In this document: positions 29,801 to 38,661 of the stretch, one piece after another
Layout: every line of letters begins with the position of its first letter
How positions within the stretch are numbered: position 1 is the stretch's first letter
From: an uncultured Mucilaginibacter sp.
Lineage (GTDB): Bacteria > Bacteroidota > Bacteroidia > Sphingobacteriales > Sphingobacteriaceae
Direction: 5' to 3'
NCBI GenBank assembly: GCA_913775265.1
Contig: CAJYJH010000094.1
Coordinates: 20,243-84,242 of the forward strand
DNA: 64,000 bases
Made by a program: the position numbers and the translations under genes
Notes under the pieces: model-generated
Told to the model about the DNA's origin: nothing
Seen by the model: the letters and a program-made list of their open reading frames with translations, nothing else
Databases searched by the model: none

Positions 29801-30214
29801 GGAGCTTCATGGGGAGGCTGGACAACCATTGATGGCAAGAAACCTTTTAACCAATCAAGCAGTGGAGCTTCCATTGCAGACAACAGACCGGTGTACTGGG
29901 CTGACCATTGGACACCAACTAATACCGACGCCAGATTTCCTGCGCCGGGTTATTTGGCAACATACGATGTATCGAGTGATTTTTGGTTAGTACGAGCTAC
30001 GTCTTTGAACGTTTCAAATGCAACACTCAATTTCAGCATTCCAACCAATTGGTCTAAAAAAGCTGGTTTTAATACCGCAAGAGTTTTTGTAACTGCGACC
30101 AATCCGGTTCAGTTTATTAATCCATTCCCTAACGGATATCGCGATTTGCAAACAGGCCTGTACACTTATCCGGCTTTAAGAACAGTTTCATTGGGTTTAA
30201 ACGTAGGGTTTTAA
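26897..30214 (+). CDS. SusC/RagA-family TonB-linked outer membrane protein
   Basis: Signal peptide, carboxypeptidase-like domain (ITGVIISNDTNEPLVGVTVRVKGSNTATQTDVNGKYSI), VVVGYGTQRKVTLTGAVSTVD, plug motif ILKDAEAAIYGVSGANGVVLVRTKRG, C-terminal SLGLNVGF. Confidence 0.97.
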   Translation: MKKILLSFLLLVLTGAVFAQTRTITGVIISNDTNEPLVGVTVRVKGSNTATQTDVNGKYSIKVTNAQNVVLGISYVGYAYQERTLRVGENNYDAKLAPSKDNSLEDVVVVGYGTQRKVTLTGAVSTVDIKKVEDVPALNASALLRGSAPGLSVSGGVQRPGQPATITIRNPVAFAKDGGQGTNPLFVIDDVIRSQADFELLDPILIESVNILKDAEAAIYGVSGANGVVLVRTKRGKQGAPRVSFSSSLGVSNATMLPKMMSALQLGNFVNDYNQGRAAISTVPGSSSYLADPATFQPNYYNADGYLVTQNPILNNGVYYGNGTGTTATTRFADWYTPDELDYFANNSHNYLKEAFQNANVWREAVNVSGGADKVKYFVGADYVKQGSNFKGINSNKYGLRANIDVTPVKGLTISASLSTDVGYSRSYFYKLRSTSESLDNDVATLQNVQPWQEYFINGNPVILGASASGGIDNINYFQVRDSNNFTESKNYVTNMLGRITYEIPGIKGLTATATLNKNLNNTLGKQFGTTFNYYKYSGLGANKHIPGGSLVSINPISNGDRIRLNPVFADNYQLDAGLNYNHTFGKHSVTALLLYEQRESNSEGVAGMVEGVIAGALPYQTFATGTQTSTQASQISQFGFQSFISRLNYSYADKYLVQLVYRADGSSRFAPGNNWGGFPAASLGWIVSQESFFKDNVKWMDYLKFRVSAGLVGTDNTRPYQYQASYTTGTGSSGGAVFNEGDRGLAIIPNLAIPNQYVVWDHVTKLNYGVDMQFFKNRLSFSADYFWSHGYDLLTGLSSSVPATIGANVPTENYSKVNMFGYELQLGWRDNVGKFTYSFSPFFSWNDNKYLKYDISTALVGTIQDLTGGSSDRGVLGYKSLGIIRTQEDANAIIASRAAAAGGAGNVKILGQRIMPGMINYEDLDGDGVITEGYGDQKYLTKKSSNHNSLGLNFSVGYGPVNLNVIMGASWGGWTTIDGKKPFNQSSSGASIADNRPVYWADHWTPTNTDARFPAPGYLATYDVSSDFWLVRATSLNVSNATLNFSIPTNWSKKAGFNTARVFVTATNPVQFINPFPNGYRDLQTGLYTYPALRTVSLGLNVGF

Positions 30215-30223
30215 TTTAAAGTC

Positions 30224-32053
30224 ATGAGAAAATTACACATCAATATATTTATGTTTTGTGCAAGCGTACTTGCATTAAGCAGCTGTAAAAAAACTTTGGA
30301 AAAGCAGGACTTAGGTAACTTTCTTGCTAATCAGGTTTATAATGATTCTACTACCACAAAATTAAGTGTAGATTACTTATACACTCAAAATCAACCCGGA
30401 TGGTTTGGCAATTCGGGTGGAGCAGTAAGCGGAACTGTAAACACTTTGACAGAAGAGCAGTATAGTGATAATGCTTTTACTAGGGGGACGTTGACTATCT
30501 TGTCAGTAGGTGATATCGGTACATCGAACGCCGCGTCAAATAACTATGGAAAGATTAGAACTATAAATATGTTCATTCGTGATGTAAACGCTGGTACCTT
30601 GCCGTTGGCAGTGAAGCGCCGGTTTACAGCACAAGCATATTTTTGGCGTGCTTATCGTTATTTTGAATTGGCAAAGGTTTATGGTGGCGTTCCTTTAATT
30701 ACTACTCCGTTGGATGCTGTGGGCGACGATGCCAAACAGGCGGCGTTGATACCGAGAAGCAATGCAGCGGCAACCTTTGCTTTAATCAAGAGCGATTTGG
30801 ATTCGTGTGTTAAATATCTTCCTGGTAAATGGCCTAATGCCAGCGACTATGGCCGAATTACATCAGGAGCCGCAGCTGCCTTTTTAGGTAGGGTATTAGT
30901 TACCTATGCTAGCCCGTTATTCAATCCTAACAGTGACCAAACACGCTGGCAAGCTGCATACGATGCAAACATTAACGCGGTTAATATTTTAAAGGCAAAC
31001 AGCTTTGGATTGTATTCAAAATTTGATTACACGATGTGGTCACTAGAGCGTAACAGTGAGCAGGTATTAGTTACACAATATAATACCGCTACTGCTGATA
31101 ATACGCGCAATCCAAACACTTATACCAATAATACACTTCCCAGAGCTGTTAGCTCAGCTGGAAGTGGATCAAATCAGCCTACATGGGACCTAGCCAGAGC
31201 CTTCCCCATGAAAGATGGTAAAGATACATTAACATCGAAGTATACTTACTCTGCTCAAACTTTTTACAAAAATCGCGATCCGCGTTTTGATCAGACCATT
31301 GCATACAATGGTGCTTTATATCCTGTACCTGGAAATTCAAGTTATCGTGCCTGGACTTATTTTTATGCAAACAATTCAAAAGCACCTACTCAATTAACAT
31401 CTACAGAGACGGTAGCCGCCAGTGCAACCGGCTTGTATTTACGTAAGGCAATTGATCCGACTATTGCCACCTCGAGTTTGCAATTTGCCGGAACTGACTG
31501 GATAGAAATCAGATATGCTGAAGTACTTTTAAACCTTGCTGAATCTGCGGCCGAATTAAATCGCCTGGGCACTGGTAACGAAGCTTATACTGGTATCATC
31601 GACATTCGCAAGCGTGCAGGTATTGAAGCGGGGAACGATGGCTTATACGGTTTAACGGCAGGAATGACTAAGCAGCAAATGATTGATGCGATAATGAAAG
31701 AAAGGAAAATTGAGTTTGCTTTTGAAGGTAAACGTTTCTGGGACTTACAAAGACGGCGTTTAATTACCAGTGTGCTTAATGGTAAAAGAAGAATGGGCGT
31801 AGTGGTTGTTTTAAATAACAACGGATCTTTTACAGATTATATAGCCGGCACTAGAGATGCGTCTGCAAATACCTCCCTGGATAATTTATATGCTACGAGT
31901 TTTAAAGTTACTACTAAGTTTTTAGACAACTCTGCGATATCATATCAGCCTGAGGCAACCTACTTTTTTGGTATTCCTACCGGAGCATTAACTAATAATG
32001 CCAATCTCCAACAAACTGTTGGTTGGGGTGGTAATTTTGATCCGCTGCAATAA
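30224..32053 (+). CDS. SusD/RagB-family outer membrane lipoprotein
   Basis: Lipobox LALSSC; AYFWRAYRYFELAKVYGGVPLITTPLD; MIDAIMKERKIEFAFEGKRFWDLQRRR. Confidence 0.96.
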   Translation: MRKLHINIFMFCASVLALSSCKKTLEKQDLGNFLANQVYNDSTTTKLSVDYLYTQNQPGWFGNSGGAVSGTVNTLTEEQYSDNAFTRGTLTILSVGDIGTSNAASNNYGKIRTINMFIRDVNAGTLPLAVKRRFTAQAYFWRAYRYFELAKVYGGVPLITTPLDAVGDDAKQAALIPRSNAAATFALIKSDLDSCVKYLPGKWPNASDYGRITSGAAAAFLGRVLVTYASPLFNPNSDQTRWQAAYDANINAVNILKANSFGLYSKFDYTMWSLERNSEQVLVTQYNTATADNTRNPNTYTNNTLPRAVSSAGSGSNQPTWDLARAFPMKDGKDTLTSKYTYSAQTFYKNRDPRFDQTIAYNGALYPVPGNSSYRAWTYFYANNSKAPTQLTSTETVAASATGLYLRKAIDPTIATSSLQFAGTDWIEIRYAEVLLNLAESAAELNRLGTGNEAYTGIIDIRKRAGIEAGNDGLYGLTAGMTKQQMIDAIMKERKIEFAFEGKRFWDLQRRRLITSVLNGKRRMGVVVVLNNNGSFTDYIAGTRDASANTSLDNLYATSFKVTTKFLDNSAISYQPEATYFFGIPTGALTNNANLQQTVGWGGNFDPLQ

Positions 32054-32103
32054 TGCTGTTTCACAATATCCTTTAGTTTACATTGTTTAGTTAATTAGTT
32101 TGT

Positions 32104-32136
32104 AGGCTGTTTTACGAAAGTAAAGCAGCCTTTTTT
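32104..32136 (+). terminator. Strong Rho-independent terminator after susD
   Basis: AGGCTGTTTTAC-GAAA-GTAAAGCAGCCT-TTTTT: 12-bp stem with one G.U wobble, GNRA-type tetraloop and U-tract. Confidence 0.88.
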
Positions 32137-32426
32137 ATTAAAATTTGATTAGATAATTAAGTATTTCCCGGCCATTACAGGTGTGAGTGTAACAACTTCG
32201 CTATATACTATCTTATATAGCTTATAGCAAGTCTAATGACAATATTTTACATCACTAAGTTAAGATTGTACAATATTTTTGCGGTAACCCGTTGCATATT
32301 TGAATTAGAGAATCAAGGCAAACCTAACAATTCTGATTTTTCTGTAAGCCGTTTAAGGATCAACATAGTGTTGTGAACCGGTTGCGGTGTATACTACGGA
32401 ACTAACTGTATTGAGTTCAAACAATT

Positions 32427-34091
32427 ATGAAGAAGAATAAACTTTTTTTGCTTTTGCTATGCTCCGCCACCATGGCGGCTAAGTCAGCTTGGGCACAGTA
32501 TCCACAAATTCCGTCCGACATTAAGGCACAAAGTGAAGCCATGATGAAAGAGGCCGAGCGCCGGTCTGATTCAGCGTGGAAAGTAGCTTACACCGCAGTT
32601 GATTACGACATGCGTCATGGTAAGCCATACATTCCATGGGCTTCGCGCCCTACCGATTTGCCACAGTCGGACATGCTTGCCTTTCCGGGTGCTGAGGGTG
32701 GCGGTGCGCATTCGTTTGGCGGTCGCGGCGGCAAAGTTTATGTAGTAACCAGTTTGGCCGATAGTGGTCCGGGTACGTTGCGCTGGGCTTGTGAGCAGGG
32801 TGGTGCACGCATCATCGTTTTCAACGTATCAGGCATCATCCGTATCAAAACACCATTAATTATTAGGGCCCCTTATATTACTATCGAAGGTCAGTCTGCT
32901 CCAGGCAGTGGCGTTTGTGTAGCTGGCGAGTCAGTTTGGATCAATACGCACGATGTGGTAGTACGCTACATGCGTTTCCGCCGCGGCGAAACCAACGTAG
33001 GCCGTCGTGATGACTCATTGGGTGGAAACCCGGTAGGTAACATCATCATCGATCATTGCTCAACCAGTTGGGGATTAGATGAAAACATGTCAATCTACCG
33101 CCACATGTTTGATCCTGGCGATGGTAGCAAAGACGAAAAGAAAGGTACCGTTAACGTTACGATTTCTAACTGTATCTACTCAGAATCATTAGATACCTGG
33201 AACCATGCATTTGGCAGCACCACCGGCGGCGAAAACTGTATGCTGGTACGCAACCTTTGGGCAGATAATACCGGTCGTAATCCTTCCATCGGTTGGAACG
33301 GCATCTACAACTTTGTAAATAACGTTGTATTTAACTGGGTACACCGCTCTATGGACGGTGGCGATTATACTGCTAAGTTTAATATCATCAATAACTATTT
33401 CCAACCGGGACCTGCTACACCTAAAAATGAGGCAGTAGGTCACCGTATATTGAAACCTGAAACAGGACGCAGCAAGCTGAAAGAGCGCGTATTCGGTATG
33501 GCCTATGTGAATGGCAACATCATGGAAGGCTATCCTAAGGTAACTGCCGATAATTGGGCTGGTGGGGTACAGGTAGAAGGTCCGGGTGGTAAAGAAATGG
33601 AAGATGCCGGTCAGTATAAAGATTATATGAAGTGGAATAAACCATTCCCAATGCCGGCGGTAAAAATTATGCCTGCGCAAACAGCGCGTCAGTTTGTGTT
33701 AACTAACGTAGGCGCAACGCTTCCGGTCCGTGATGAGGTTGACACACGCATCGTTAAACAAGTGGCAACTGGTAAAATTGACTACAAACAAGGTGTAAAG
33801 GTACCTGAAAAGCAATTTGAGCATCGCCGTTTACCGTTGGATTCCTACAAAATCGGCATCATTACCGACATCAGCCAGGTAGGTGGATATCCTGACTATA
33901 AAGGTACCCCTTACAAAGACAGCGATAACGATGGCTTGCCTGATGCCTGGGAAACTGCGCACGGTTTGAATCCTAAAGACGCTTCCGACTCAGCCAAAAT
34001 GGCTAAAAACGGTGGCGGTTATAGCAACATCGAAGTTTACTTAAACTCATTAGCAGCAAAAGGCGAAAAAAGCATTACTGCAGCGAAATAA
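32427..34091 (+). CDS. Secreted pectate lyase, PL1-like (paralogue of 661..2313)
   Basis: FPGAEGGGAHSFGGRGGKVYVVTSLADSGPGTLRWACEQGGARIIVFNVSG; GNIIIDHCSTSWGLDENMSIYRHMFD; C-terminal DSDNDGLPDAWETAHGLNP. Confidence 0.9.
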   Translation: MKKNKLFLLLLCSATMAAKSAWAQYPQIPSDIKAQSEAMMKEAERRSDSAWKVAYTAVDYDMRHGKPYIPWASRPTDLPQSDMLAFPGAEGGGAHSFGGRGGKVYVVTSLADSGPGTLRWACEQGGARIIVFNVSGIIRIKTPLIIRAPYITIEGQSAPGSGVCVAGESVWINTHDVVVRYMRFRRGETNVGRRDDSLGGNPVGNIIIDHCSTSWGLDENMSIYRHMFDPGDGSKDEKKGTVNVTISNCIYSESLDTWNHAFGSTTGGENCMLVRNLWADNTGRNPSIGWNGIYNFVNNVVFNWVHRSMDGGDYTAKFNIINNYFQPGPATPKNEAVGHRILKPETGRSKLKERVFGMAYVNGNIMEGYPKVTADNWAGGVQVEGPGGKEMEDAGQYKDYMKWNKPFPMPAVKIMPAQTARQFVLTNVGATLPVRDEVDTRIVKQVATGKIDYKQGVKVPEKQFEHRRLPLDSYKIGIITDISQVGGYPDYKGTPYKDSDNDGLPDAWETAHGLNPKDASDSAKMAKNGGGYSNIEVYLNSLAAKGEKSITAAK

Positions 34092-34096
34092 AATCC

Positions 34097-37000
34097 ATGT
34101 CAGGCAAGTACAGACATACCGTAAGATTTTTGGTTGGTTGCATGTTAGGGTGCATGATACATGCGCCCGCATGGAGCCAAAACAAGCCTAAAGAAGCTAA
34201 ACCTCAGCCACCAGTTGCCGCCGATAAAAGCGGCAAACTGGTTTATAGCGTTGATGCCAAAGGCGACCGCATACCCGATTATTCGTACTGCGGATACAAA
34301 GCATCCGAGCAGCCTATTCCTTTGGTGCCCGTTAAAGTAACTGTGCCGGTTAGATCTGGCGATGCAACTTTACGCATTCAGGCGGCTTTAGACTATGTTT
34401 CGAAGTTGCCCTTAGACAAGAATGGCTTCCGGGGTGCTGTTCTGCTTAACAAGGGAACTTATCAGGTAGATGGGGCTTTGCATATCAAAGCCTCGGGCGT
34501 AGTGCTAAGAGGTAGCGGTATGGGTACCGATGGTACTGTGCTTTTAGGCGCAGGTACAGATCGCGAAACACTGATTCGTATTTTTGGTCAGGACGACAGG
34601 CAGATGGCTGATGCCGTAAAGATTAATGACGCTTACGTGCCTGTAAATGCCATGTCTTTTCATGTTGCAGGTGGCAGATTCAAAGTTGGCGACAATGTGC
34701 AGATCCGCCGGCCAAGCACCAAAGAGTGGATCAAGTTTTTAAAGACGGATCACTTTGGTGGTGGTATCACTACCTTAGGTTGGAAAGCCGGAGAACGCGA
34801 TATAATTTGGGATAGAAAAATTACTGCCATATCTGGTAACACGGTGACTATTGATGCGCCTATTACTACAGCATTAGACACTGCATTTGGCGGTGGATTG
34901 ATTAGTTCATACACCTGGACAGGTCGCATCGAAAATATAGGTATCGAAAATCTACGTTTATCATCTGCCTTTAACAGCGCAAACCCTAAAGATGAGGCTC
35001 ATCGCTGGATGGCTATCACTTTAGAGGACGTGCGCGATGCCTGGGTGAGGCAGGTTACCTTTGAGCATTTCGCGGGCTCGGCTGTTTTTGTGACCGAGAC
35101 GAGCAACCGTGTTACGGTGCAGGATTGCAAATCTTTAGCGCCGGTTTCCGAAATCGGTGGTTACCGTCGTAATACATTTTTAACTATGGGAGGCCAAACG
35201 CTATTTCAGCGTTTGTATGCCGAACGTGGCTACCATGATTTTGCCGTTGGCTATTGTGCACCCGGGCCCAATGCCTTTGTCCAGTGCCAGAACTGGCAGT
35301 CGTACAGCTTCAGTGGTCCGATTGACAGTTGGGCTTCGGGCGTGCTGTATGATGTGATGAATATTGACGGACAAGCGTTAAGTTTCATGAACCGCGGACA
35401 AGACGGACAAGGTGCTGGTTGGAACACAGCGAATAGCTTGTTTTGGAACTGTAGCGCGGCCCGCGTAGATTGCTACCAGCCACCCGGTGCTCAAAACTGG
35501 GCATTTGGTACTTGGGCACAATTTGCAGGCGATGGTTATTGGGCCGAATCAAACAACACCATCAGCCCGCGTAGTTTCTATTATGCCCAACTAAAAGACC
35601 GTTTAGGGCGCGATGTTGATGCACAGGCCGATATCTTAAAAGTTGAAACCGAGGCATCAAGCAGCCCAAGTGTGAAAGTGGCGACAGAACTGACCGCCAA
35701 TTCGGTTAATCCGGCTGTTACTATAAACGACTGGATCAGCCAGGTTCCGCAACGCAATCCGATTGCTGTAAGTACAAACGGAGCAAAAACTATTGATCAG
35801 ATTGGTTACAAGCAACCACTGGCACCAGCGATGGCGGGTGCAATGAAAGTACAGAATGGATGGTTGATTAGAGGTAATGCCGTATTGAGTGGCATGCGCC
35901 AGGATTCTCCGTGGTGGAATGGCTCAGTAGACCCGGTGTATCTGAAAAAGACAGCTAAACCTGCCGTTACCCGTTGGGTGCCTGGCCGTACAGGTACAGG
36001 TCTTACTGATGATTTAAACGACGTCATCAACTGGATGCAAAAAGACCACATTGTTGGTTTTGAGCAAAATTATGCTTTGTGGTATGAGCGCCGCCGCGAC
36101 GACCACGAACGTATCCGCCGTATGGATGGCGACGTTTGGGCTCCATTTTATGAATTGCCTTTTGCCCGCAGCGGACAGGATGTGGCCTGGGATGGTTTAA
36201 GCAGGTACGATTTAACTACATACAATACTTGGTATTGGCATCGCCTGAAACAATTTGCCGATTTGGCCGACCAAAAAGGTCTGGTACTGATTAATCAGAA
36301 TTATTTCCAACATAACATTATTGAAGCAGGCGCTCACTATGCTGATTTTCCTTGGCGTCCGGTAAACAATATTAACAACACCGGCTTCCCTGAACCGGTA
36401 CCTTTTGCGGGCGACAAACGGGTATTCATGTCGGAGCAGTTTTACGATGTAAACCATCCGGTACGCCGCAAATTGCATCAGGCTTTCATACGTCAAAATC
36501 TCGATAATTTTGCTGATAACAACAGTGTCATACAATTTATCGGAGCCGAATTTACCGGCCCGCTGCACTTTGTACAGTTTTGGGTAGAAACCATACAGCA
36601 GTGGGAAAAAGAGAAAGGTAAAAAGGAGCTTATCGGCTTAAGTACTACAAAAGACGTTCAGGACGCTATCCTGGCTGATCCGGCACGTGCAGCAGCTATT
36701 GATGTGATCGACATCCGCTACTGGCACTACCAGGCCGACGGCAAAGCCTACGCTCCGCAAGGCGGACTCAACTTGGCACCTCGCCAGCATGCACGTTTGC
36801 TAAAGCCAAAAGCTACCTCGTTTGAGCAGGTTTATCGTGCCGTGCATGAGTACCGCCAGAAATATCCCGAAAAGGCTGTTATCTACTCTGGAGATAATTT
36901 CGACAAGTTTGGTTGGGCGGCATTTATGGCCGGCGGTTCATTACCTAATCTTCCGGCAGGTGTAAGCAGCCAATTGTTGGCAGATGCTTCTTCTATGAAA

Positions 37001-37252
37001 GCAATCGAATTTAGCGGTACACCGAAAGATGAGTGGGCAATGGGTGATGCAGGGAAGGGATACGTTGTGTATAGTGAAAGCGGTAAGGTGTCTGCACTTG
37101 ATGTTCCGGCCAACACTAATTATCAATTAACCTGGATCGATCCTAAAACAGGTAACACATTGTCTGGTGTAAAAAAAATAAAGGGTAACCAGATCAGTAA
37201 TTTACAAAGCCCTGCCAATGGAGCAGTGGTGCTTTGGTTAAAACGTATCTAA
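34097..37252 (+). CDS. Large secreted protein: beta-helix (pectate-lyase-like) N-terminal half plus TIM-barrel-like and C-terminal beta-sandwich (DUF6298-like)
   Basis: N-half LRIQAALDYVSKLPLDKNGFRGAVLLNKGTYQVDGALHIKASGVVLRGSG; C-half QNYALWYERRRDDHERIRRMDGDVWAPFYELPFARS..., terminal YQLTWIDPKTGNTLSGVKKI. Confidence 0.7.
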   Translation: MSGKYRHTVRFLVGCMLGCMIHAPAWSQNKPKEAKPQPPVAADKSGKLVYSVDAKGDRIPDYSYCGYKASEQPIPLVPVKVTVPVRSGDATLRIQAALDYVSKLPLDKNGFRGAVLLNKGTYQVDGALHIKASGVVLRGSGMGTDGTVLLGAGTDRETLIRIFGQDDRQMADAVKINDAYVPVNAMSFHVAGGRFKVGDNVQIRRPSTKEWIKFLKTDHFGGGITTLGWKAGERDIIWDRKITAISGNTVTIDAPITTALDTAFGGGLISSYTWTGRIENIGIENLRLSSAFNSANPKDEAHRWMAITLEDVRDAWVRQVTFEHFAGSAVFVTETSNRVTVQDCKSLAPVSEIGGYRRNTFLTMGGQTLFQRLYAERGYHDFAVGYCAPGPNAFVQCQNWQSYSFSGPIDSWASGVLYDVMNIDGQALSFMNRGQDGQGAGWNTANSLFWNCSAARVDCYQPPGAQNWAFGTWAQFAGDGYWAESNNTISPRSFYYAQLKDRLGRDVDAQADILKVETEASSSPSVKVATELTANSVNPAVTINDWISQVPQRNPIAVSTNGAKTIDQIGYKQPLAPAMAGAMKVQNGWLIRGNAVLSGMRQDSPWWNGSVDPVYLKKTAKPAVTRWVPGRTGTGLTDDLNDVINWMQKDHIVGFEQNYALWYERRRDDHERIRRMDGDVWAPFYELPFARSGQDVAWDGLSRYDLTTYNTWYWHRLKQFADLADQKGLVLINQNYFQHNIIEAGAHYADFPWRPVNNINNTGFPEPVPFAGDKRVFMSEQFYDVNHPVRRKLHQAFIRQNLDNFADNNSVIQFIGAEFTGPLHFVQFWVETIQQWEKEKGKKELIGLSTTKDVQDAILADPARAAAIDVIDIRYWHYQADGKAYAPQGGLNLAPRQHARLLKPKATSFEQVYRAVHEYRQKYPEKAVIYSGDNFDKFGWAAFMAGGSLPNLPAGVSSQLLADASSMKAIEFSGTPKDEWAMGDAGKGYVVYSESGKVSALDVPANTNYQLTWIDPKTGNTLSGVKKIKGNQISNLQSPANGAVVLWLKRI

Positions 37253-37258
37253 GTTTTT

Positions 37259-38659
37259 ATGACGACAAAGAAAATCATCGGGATAGTATTGCTGGCAATC
37301 ATTGGTTTTGGCTTCGTGAAACCGGAACCTGCAGCTTTACCCGAAATTAAAGTGTCGCCCAACAAGCGGTATTTTACGGTAAACAATAACCAACCATTTT
37401 TTTGGTTGGGCGATACCGGTTGGTTGCTGTTTTCTAAACTGAAACGCGACGAAGCGGAAAAATACTTGGAGACCCGCCGTCAGCAAGGATTTAATGTAAT
37501 ACAGGTGATGGTGATTCATGACATCAAAGAAGTAAACGCTTATGGCGATTCGGCTTTGGTATCCAGCAACCTTGCTAAACCCAAAGTAACCACCGGCAAC
37601 AATCCGGAAAATGCTGCGGAATACGATTATTGGGATCATATTGACTGGATAGCAGATCGCGCTGCTGCAAAAGGCATTTATATGGCTTTAGTTCCGGTTT
37701 GGGGTTCGGTGGTAAAAGCGAAAGCAAGCCACATCAATGCCGAAAATGCCAAGGTGTATGCCAACTTTTTAGCCGAGCGTTATAAAAACAGGAGTAACAT
37801 TATTTGGATGAACGGTGGCGATATTTCGGGAAGCGAGTGCACAGACGTTTGGAACGCTATCGGCGCAACGCTACGTCAACAAAACCCGGAAAAACTCATC
37901 ACTTATCATCCCCGCGGCCGCACACAGTCATCTACATGGTTCCATAACGAAAACTGGTTAGATTTTAATTGTTTCCAGTCAGGTCACCGCACATACGCAC
38001 AGGATACTTCTAAAAAGGACTTAAAATACGGCGAGGATAACTGGAAATATGTGAATGTTGATTATAATAAAACACCAGTTAAACCAACTCTGGATGCTGA
38101 GCCATCTTACGAAAAAATACCTTACGGCTTACATGATGTGACGCTTCCGCGCTGGAAGGCTGCTGACGTTAGACGCTATGGTTACTGGTCGGTATTTGCA
38201 GGTGCTTGCGGTTATACTTATGGTAACAATGATGTAATGCAAATGCATAAGCCAAGTGATAAGATGAGCGCTTACGGCTCTAAGGAATATTGGTACCAGT
38301 CTATTAATGATCCGGGAGCCAAACAAATGGTGTATTTAAAGCAATTGATGCTTTCGCGCCCGTACTTTGAACGCGTACCCGACCAGTCTTTAGTAGCTGG
38401 CAAACAAGGTACCCGTTACAATTACTTACTGGCCACCCGCGGCGATAAGTACGCCTTTATTTACACTTACACCGGTAAAAACTTTGCGGTTAACACGGCC
38501 AAATTATCTGGCAGCAAGGTCAAAGCGTCGTGGTTCAACCCGCGTAACGGGCAGATTACAGGCGGCACGATAATGGCCAAATCCAAAACATTAAACTTTA
38601 ATCCACCAGGCAACCCGGCTAACGGTAATGATTGGGTGTTGATACTGGACTCGATATAG
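37259..38659 (+). CDS. GH140-like apiosidase (DUF4038 family with C-terminal collagen-binding-like domain)
   Basis: SPNKRYFTVNNNQPFFWLGDTGWLLFSKLKRDEAEKYLETRRQQGFNVIQVM; WLDFNCFQSGHR; AEPSYEKIPYGLHD; GACGYTYGNNDVMQM; C-terminal KASWFNPRNGQITGG. Confidence 0.87.
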   Translation: MTTKKIIGIVLLAIIGFGFVKPEPAALPEIKVSPNKRYFTVNNNQPFFWLGDTGWLLFSKLKRDEAEKYLETRRQQGFNVIQVMVIHDIKEVNAYGDSALVSSNLAKPKVTTGNNPENAAEYDYWDHIDWIADRAAAKGIYMALVPVWGSVVKAKASHINAENAKVYANFLAERYKNRSNIIWMNGGDISGSECTDVWNAIGATLRQQNPEKLITYHPRGRTQSSTWFHNENWLDFNCFQSGHRTYAQDTSKKDLKYGEDNWKYVNVDYNKTPVKPTLDAEPSYEKIPYGLHDVTLPRWKAADVRRYGYWSVFAGACGYTYGNNDVMQMHKPSDKMSAYGSKEYWYQSINDPGAKQMVYLKQLMLSRPYFERVPDQSLVAGKQGTRYNYLLATRGDKYAFIYTYTGKNFAVNTAKLSGSKVKASWFNPRNGQITGGTIMAKSKTLNFNPPGNPANGNDWVLILDSI

Positions 38660-38661
38660 TG

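Noticed and set aside
33189-33680. 163-aa minus-strand ORF inside the pectate lyase gene (and many similar antisense ORFs across the window)
   Set aside because: Fully antisense to well-supported plus-strand enzymes, with no recognisable motifs or signal peptides; typical shadow ORFs of codon usage.
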